Below are positions 58,076 through 64,000 of a stretch of DNA of 64,000 nt, one piece after another; the first letter of the stretch is position 1, and every line of letters starts with the position of its first letter. Source of the DNA: Manduca sexta (taxonomy: Eukaryota > Arthropoda > Insecta > Lepidoptera > Sphingidae); NCBI RefSeq assembly GCF_014839805.1, contig NC_051135.1:13457291-13521290 (forward strand), in the 5' to 3' direction. A model generated the notes under the pieces. The model worked only from the letters and a program-made list of their open reading frames with translations, did not search any database and was not told where the DNA came from. A program made the translations under genes and the position numbers.

Positions 58076-59584
58076 TTATTTATCATGTAATTGTAACGCG
58101 GCTACATGCACCCAAGGCAGCATTCGCTCTGCTGCGACAGTAGTTGTTCTTTTGATTGTATTACCACTAAAACCAGGAATAGGTGCTACTTTATATCTGT
58201 CCTGACCTAGAGCTTTGATCACACGGAAAGGTCCTATATATGCTGGAAGAAGTTTTTTACTTTTTCCGTCGTTATTATATGTTATTTTTGTAATTTTAAC
58301 CAAGTCTCCTTCATTGTATACCTTAGCCGGGCGTTTATTGCGGTCGTAACGTTCTTTCTGTTTCACTTGTTCCTTATCTATATTTTGTTTAACCTGATTA
58401 TGAATTGTGTCAACATCTATATCCTCTCGTAACTCCTCTAAAATCTCATTTAGCCCAGCGTGAATTTCACCATTCATAAATGTACCGAACATGACTTCAA
58501 CCGGCTTCCTGCCGATAGTCTTCTGAACAGTATTATTAAGTCCCCATTGTATTTTCCCTACCTGGCTATCCCAATCCCTTTCATCATTATTTAATGTCTG
58601 CGCCTTTAACGAATTTAGAATCGTCCTATTGTATCTTTCTACCTGACCGTTCGATTTTGGACTAGAGACTGCATTTAATATGTGTTTCACACCCTTATCG
58701 TGACAATACTTTTTAAAAGAGTTGGAAGTAAAGCAACTTCCACGATCACTTATTAAGCGATCAGGTACTCTGAATGTATAAAATATATCGTCTAAAATAC
58801 GAATCACATTTTGTGCGTTTGTATTTCGAACTGGTTTAATAAAGACAAATTTAGTAAACGCGTCTACGACAACTAAGAGATAAGAATGTCCTCGTTTTGA
58901 TCTCACGAAAGGACCAAGGTGGTCGATATGCAAGGTATGGAATGGTGATTTCACCTTAGTTATTGGATGTAATAAACCTTCATTATTAGTTGAAGTTTTC
59001 TTAGCATACGCACAGTCAAGACAAGCAGTTACATATTTTTTTATGAATCGTGACATTTTCGAAAACCAATAATTTGTTTTTATTCTTTTTAATATTTTTT
59101 GTAATCCTAGATGCCCAATATCGTCGTGATTCATCCTACATATTTGCCACCTCGCACCCTTCGGAACTACCCAACGAATATCGTTTTTATCACCATTGAT
59201 GCACCTATATAACTTATTATTTCGCACAACATAATTATTCTTGATATAGTCAAGCTTTTTCGAATCTAAATCTTTTTCTACAATCTGCTTTATGCGTTCT
59301 AATTCAGGGTCACCAAGTTGAAGGGTGTGCAACCAGTCGTCATTACTAATTGACATAACTTGATTATGTTGCCTCATACTATCACTATCAATATTATCGA
59401 TAACGGGATTGCGTGATAACGCGTCGACATGTGACATTTTACTCCCTGGTCTGTACTCAATCAAACAGTTAAATTCTTGCAAAAGTAACCACCATCGTGC
59501 TATCCTGGGTACGAGATCGCGTTTCATGAAAGTAGAGCGGAGAGCGCTACAGTCAGTGACAATTTTGAACTCCTTTCCTAGCAA
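58076..59584 (-). pseudogene. Gypsy RNase H C-terminus and integrase
   Basis: A 502-residue open frame. It starts in RNase H (EFKIVTDCSALR, then SHVDALSR). The integrase has the zinc-binding HHCC domain (NHDDIGHLG, then CLDCAYAKK), the core with LHIDHLGPF, then LISDRGSCF and SSPKSNGQVERYNR carrying the D, D, E residues, and a C-terminal domain with GPFRVIKALG. In an active element it inserts the cDNA. The frame is intact, but it is cut off from the upstream polymerase by a one-base shift at about 59583-59587, so it would not be made as a fusion. Confidence 0.9.
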
Positions 59585-61169
59585 AAACCCTAAACTTCTC
59601 CAATGAACGAATGACAGCCAAAGTCTCTAATTCATATGAATGATAATACTTTTCTTCCGGAGATGTTCGCCGGCTACAATAAGCTACGACTTTAAACGCA
59701 TCGTCATTTTTCGATCGTTGTAAAAGCATACCACCGGTGCCATCTTTGCTAGCATCGGTATGTAACTCGGTTTCTGCTTCATGATCATAAATAGCCAAAA
59801 TTGGTCTCTGTATTAGTTTTGATTTTAATATGCTAAATGCATCTTGTTGTTCTGGACCCCACTCCCATTCGACATTTTTCCTTAATAATTTCATTAATGG
59901 TGAAGCTATTTGGGCAAAGTTCTTAATAAATTTTCTAAAATAACTAGCCAAACCAAGAAACTGTCTAATCCCATGAACATTTGTTGGACATGGAAAGTTT
60001 ACCACGGATTCTATTTTATTTGTCCCTGGTCGTAATCCCGACGCACTGATCTCATATCCAAGGTAGTTAATACTATTTTGTAAAAAGTCACACTTCGACA
60101 AATTTAGTGTAAGATGTGCTTCTTCTAACAACTTTAAAATATCTTCAAGTCTATCTAAACATTCAGTGGAAGTTCTACCAAAAATTAAAACATCGTCCAT
60201 GTATGCTGCTGCCTTAGTGAAACGAGCCGACCCCAAAACTTTATTGATCATTCGTTGGAAAATAACTGGCGCATTTGCCAATCCAAATGGCATGCGGTTG
60301 AATTCATAAAACCCATCAGGAGTAACAAATGCAGTTAAATGTTTGCACTGTTCTGATATCGGTACCTGATAATAACCGGACGCCAAATCAAGTGTAATAA
60401 AATATTCTTGACCAGCCAATCTAGCTATCTCATCTTCAATAATCGGCATCGGATACCTTTCTTTTACTGTAATAGAGTTCAACATCCTATAGTCCACACA
60501 CATACGATAGTTTCCATCCTTTTTTACTAAAATTATGGGACTTGCATACTCGGATGTGGACTCTCTAATAATACCAGCATCTAACATTTCACCTATCATT
60601 GATTGCACTTTGTCACGTTCATGATACGACAACCTGTAAGGTCTATAGACAACGGGACGTTGGTTGTTCAATTCAATAGTCATCTGCGTTACATCAGTGC
60701 AACCCAAATCTTTTAAATTAGAGGCAAAACAATGTTTATATTTTTCGAGTATAGCCAATAGCCGTTGTTTATCGGCCTTTGTTACAAAGTTACTCAACTT
60801 AACATCCTTTTCGTTAAAGGTTCGTTCTTTTATTTCTAATTCATGTGATTCTGCTAACCCTGGTGGTTGTACCACGATTCTACGAATAAATTCTACCTTT
60901 TCCCCTCTGCTAACAACAAAATTATGTTGTATCCTACAAGGAACAATACACGGAAAAAGTACAATGTCTAGTCGGCCATACTGCGCATTATACACTCCTC
61001 CTGACACAATGACTTCCCGATTCGGTTCATTTGTCTTAGGATCAATCCATGGGATTTCTGAGTCTAACATACGAAACTGTAAGGTTTCAGAATCTTTATA
61101 CACAATGATGTGTGGCTGTTCTGTATACGACTGACCTATCAATATAGATTTATCCAATAAGCAGTCCAT
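59553..61169 (-). pseudogene. Gypsy reverse transcriptase and RNase H N-terminus
   Basis: A 538-residue open frame with all the polymerase motifs in order: ILVKKDGNYRMCVDYRMLN, FITLDLASGYYQVPI, FNRMPFGLANAPVIFQR, the YMDD catalytic site in AAYMDDVLIF, INYLGYEIS and the thumb (RQFLGLASYFRKFI). It runs into RNase H (LHTDASKDGTGGML, then YHSYELETLAVI) and ends out of frame at VFARKGVQNCH. The start at 61169 is not biological, because the same frame continues upstream into the protease past a TAA. Confidence 0.9.
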
Positions 61170-61214
61170 GACTACCCTACAAGATACCCACGCGTTAACT
61201 CCATCTACCGTTAT

Positions 61215-61439
61215 TTATACTGTCAAACTACCTAAAGACCACACAGATTCGCTACCAAATCCCTTCATAACTGTAGGTAAATGATCATGATTCAATTTTA
61301 GACGAGTAATTAATGATTGCTTTATTAATGTTACTTCGCTCCCGAAATCAATAAATCCTTCTACCAGTACGTTGATTTTTCGCTGACGGGTCAAAATTTG
61401 GGAGAATATTTTTATGATCAATATTTTTTGGTGAAGCAT
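61215..61439 (-). pseudogene. Gypsy protease region
   Basis: Holds INVLVEGFIDFGSEVTLIKQ, the aspartic protease site with DFGSE in place of the usual DTGS or DSGA. The frame is the same as the reverse transcriptase, interrupted only by TAA at 61215-61217. Whether DFGSE is family-typical or a damaged site cannot be told here. Confidence 0.7.
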
Positions 61440-61980
61440 TTGTAAAGGACCTTAATTCGTAATCATTTTTAAGAGAATGCACCAATTTCATAACGTCTTT
61501 TAAAGAAAAAGAAGAATTACATAACCTGTCATTCTCAGGAGTGCGGACTTCACGCCTACGACTATGCTCACGGGAGTCCCGTCTACGTTTTGCTCTCTCT
61601 CTTTCATCTTCACGTTCATTCGAGCGGCAACTACGATTGCGGCTGCGGCTATGGTCGTTGGACCGGTTATGACAGCAACTACTTCCAGTATCTCGTTTGC
61701 GAGATCTAGAACCTCGGGACATTTTTTTTCTTTCTTGACTAACTCGTGTTCTAGTGCGCGTAACCGCCTCTTTTCTGCTTCCACCAGAATCTCCTTTTTA
61801 CGAACACTGACTCCCACAGTGTAACACACGACTTCGTGAAGTACTTCGACTGCGAGAGCAGCTGCGACTACTACGCACTCGTTTACGCCGTGACGTACTT
61901 TTTTCTCTTGTCCGTAACCGCCGCCTGCTTTCACTGCGATTACCTGAAACTTCTTCTATAGCTTCGATGTCCTTATCCAT
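61348..61980 (-). pseudogene. Gypsy gag remnant, Arg/Ser-rich
   Basis: Begins MDKDIEAIEEVSGNR, 26 bases inside the 5' LTR. One frame carries two Arg/Ser-rich blocks (61980-61798 and 61722-61348) separated by TAA near 61800. A parallel frame over 61800-61650 reads a Glu/Lys-rich coiled-coil-like stretch, so two compensating shifts are also possible. After NILPNFDPSAKNQ, where a capsid domain normally starts, the sequence jumps directly to the protease. Capsid and zinc knuckle are missing. Confidence 0.7.
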
Positions 61981-62005
61981 TCTCCGAGTAATCCCACTTC
62001 TGAAG

Positions 62006-62296
62006 TGTAAGAAAAACTACTTGTTGCACTCACTGATTGTCACACATTCACTTTTATACACTCGTCACCAAATGAATAAAAACACCACACTTTCACTTGT
62101 TAAATAGTCACAATTTATTTAGAAAACTCAGACCAGCATAATCACCTTACAAGCGACCAACAAAAACTGCCCCTTTGGCAGACGAACATTCATTTAAATA
62201 CAATATTCCCTCTCCAACAAGTAGTGCTGTCAAACAATAACTTGTTATTTTTGTGAAAATACCTTACTTTTATTTAAATATTTCTAAAACCCTACA
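62006..62296 (-). repeat. 5' LTR of the gypsy element
   Basis: Same 291 bp as the other LTR by direct reading. ATTT follows at 62297-62300. In element sense the next bases are cttcagaag then tgggattactcgg; a primer site could start at TGG, but I cannot assign a tRNA. Confidence 0.93.
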
Positions 62297-62334
62297 ATTT
62301 ATACAGTAAAATATTTTGTCATCTGTCTGTCGCT

Positions 62335-62942
62335 GTTAATTTGTTGTTAAGAAACATTATACTACTATAAAACAATTTCTTAGCAGTGGGTAACAAGTTA
62401 ATAACATTATTGACTAACCGCCATTTTTAATAAACGATCCCAATCGATTCTTTCCATCTATCTCAAAAATGGACCAATCAAAATAATGTATTTTTGACTC
62501 GCTTACAAATGAATTATTTTGATTGGTTCATTCTCGGAATTTGAAGCGGCGATAGCCTAGTTGGGTGTGGAACGGACTGCCAAGACGAATGTCCGCAGGT
62601 TCAAATCCCATGGGCACACACCTCTGACTTTTCTAAAAATCATGTGTGTATTCTTTGTGAATTTATCGTTCGCTTTAACGGTGAAGGAAAACATCGTGAG
62701 GAAACCTGCACATCTGAGAAGTTCTCTATAGGAATTTCGAAGGTGTGTGAAGTCTACCAATACGCACTAGGCCAGCGTGGTGGACTAAGGCCTAATCCCT
62801 CTCAGTAGTAGAGGAGGCCCGTGCTCAGCAGTGGGCAAGTATATAATACAGGGCTGATATTATTATTATTATATTCTCGGAATCGGATTAAAGATTGAGA
62901 TTGGGATCGTTTATCAAAAACAGTTCTTAACAACGAAATAAC
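62335..62942. mobile_element. Layered foldback element (MITE) split by a SINE
   Basis: Outer ends gttaatttgttgttaagaa (62335-62353) and its inverted relative at 62924-62942. A second inverted pair lies at 62429-62453 and 62891-62912 (aaacgatcccaat). A third, inner pair lies at 62472-62487 and 62512-62527 (ccaatcaaaataat). The SINE at 62541-62873 interrupts it. Confidence 0.7.
62541..62873 (+). mobile_element. tRNA-derived SINE nested in the MITE
   Basis: Nearly the same sequence as the copies at 17924 and 52774. Perfect 10-bp target duplication ttctcggaat at 62531-62540 and 62874-62883. Confidence 0.92.
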
Positions 62943-64000
62943 CTTTATAATTGCTTTGAAAAATTCTGATGAACGACTCATAAAGCCAAATAAAATCTAG
63001 GTTATTGAATTTTCATAAAATGGTTAATTACCTCACGGACTAATACGTACTCGAACAACAACATTTTTCTAGGGTTAATATTCTTTTATCACTTTTCTAT
63101 TGTTACATTTACCTTAAAATATTTACTGTTTCGCAACACATAACGTCAATTGTAAGTACTGCATAAAAATAAAGGCTGGAAATATTTACGGGAGGCGTAC
63201 AATAGTACACTTCATGTGGCTGATGATGATGATGATGATTATAAAATAATTACACCGTACCTCATAACTTAGGTGCAAAGTTTTTAGGGTTAAAAGCCCG
63301 TTTTAACATAATTACACTGTAACTCATATCTCTGGAGTTAATTTTCTTTTATAGCTAGAAACCCTGGGTTGCTGTTGGCATTTTGTTATAAGCAAAGACA
63401 TTTAACTATATAGTTAGTTATAGACCGGAAATCAGGGCCAAATTTTTGCTCCAAAAGTTATTATCAATTGGCTGTCTTATTTGAAATATCCGTATGACAG
63501 GATGTCATAGCGTCCTTAGATATTGAAACAAAAATAATAAATTTACAGAAAATATTCTAATATTCGCATTAAAAATGTGCAAATAATAATGGAAAAAATA
63601 TGAAGTATTTCAGGTTGATGTTTTGCTATTTTACGGTAGATTGAGTACCATAAACGCAAATTTTTTGTACATCAATCTTCCCAATGTCCACTCTATATAA
63701 TCTTAGAACTCTTTGGTTATAAGTAAACATTGTTTTTATTATTTCAATCGCCGATAAACATTTTTTAATTGGTCCATAAGGAAGTCAGGTCTAAGTCCAT
63801 ACTGCCAAGTCATAAGTCCACCTTTACACAATGCAAAAAGATTGGTGCATGCAATGCCCGATAGCTGGCCTATGTAATAAACATTTCTAAGCGGCCATTT
63901 TAGACTGATCGTGCTGTAAATTGCCCGTTTATCTGTTGCATTTTCTTAATAAGACTACTAAATTTTGTCTGCAGCATCAAACTCAATCAAAAGTCCCAAT
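62943..64000. other. Unassigned DNA at the right edge
   Basis: AT-rich. A (gat)n tail with cttcatgtggctgatgatg at 63210-63240 is the end of an old SINE/RTE piece. A 23-base motif (ataattacac(c/t)gta(c/a)ctcata) occurs twice, near 63247 and 63310. No gene seen. Confidence 0.45.

Larger units (their letters stand above)
57173..62296 (-). mobile_element. Ty3/gypsy LTR retrotransposon, 5.1 kb, recent and defective
   Basis: Two 291-bp LTRs (57173-57463 and 62006-62296) begin TGTAAG and end CTACA and read as identical. ATTT flanks the element on both sides, a 4-bp target duplication. On the minus strand the order is LTR, gag remnant, protease, reverse transcriptase, RNase H, integrase, a 0.6-kb 3' region with a stem-loop array, LTR. 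The order protease-RT-RNaseH-integrase and the HHCC integrase place it in Ty3/gypsy. Breaks: a stop in gag, loss of most of gag, a stop between protease and RT, and a one-base shift in RNase H. No envelope-like frame is present. Confidence 0.93.

Noticed and set aside
60664..61134. 156-residue plus-strand frame
   Set aside because: Antisense shadow of the gypsy polymerase frame.

Overview
The window looks like AT-rich nuclear DNA from a moth or butterfly. The genes are split by short-consensus GT-AG introns. The repeats are of lepidopteran type: LEP1-like Helitrons ending in CTAGT, a tRNA-derived SINE with A and B boxes, RTE and jockey/CR1-type LINE pieces, and many TA-rich MITEs. No RNA gene, CRISPR array or prokaryotic feature is seen.

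The host content is one tandem array. Three complete copies of an SV2-like major facilitator (MFS) transporter gene lie head to tail on the minus strand: A (3033-20360), B (24205-34766) and C (39307-50883). Each has 11 coding exons with identical lengths and phases (97, 162, 163, 122, 239, 167, 109, 188, 99, 128 and 71 nt). Each gives a 514-residue, 12-helix protein with no indel and no broken splice site. Residues shared only by B and C, and an LTR-like block found only in B and C, show that A split first and B/C later. The flank 5' of C still matches the A/B and B/C spacers to about 55.6 kb, but no fourth last exon follows inside the window.

The rest is transposable-element sequence. From 1 to 2.8 kb there is a broken non-LTR element (minus strand) whose end meets a foldback sequence. 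Introns and spacers carry SINEs, Helitrons, MITEs, LINE ends and LTR pieces. Since each locus exists three times, the other copies act as empty sites, so many insertions can be placed before or after the duplications. At 57173-62296 sits a young Ty3/gypsy element (minus strand) with two 291-bp LTRs that read as identical and an ATTT target duplication. It has lost most of gag and carries stops and a frameshift. From 62.3 to 62.95 kb there is a layered foldback element with a SINE inside it.

The most unusual points are: (1) five tandem stem-loops in the 3' region of the gypsy element, with a constant 12-nt loop and stems that change in a compensatory way; (2) a repeat insertion whose target duplication contains the exon 3 splice donor of gene B; (3) a roughly 300-bp-arm inverted repeat inside intron 2 of gene C; (4) a palindromic duplication in the C 5' flank that is single-copy in the other units. 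Splice sites and translations were read by hand, so coordinates may be off by one or two bases.
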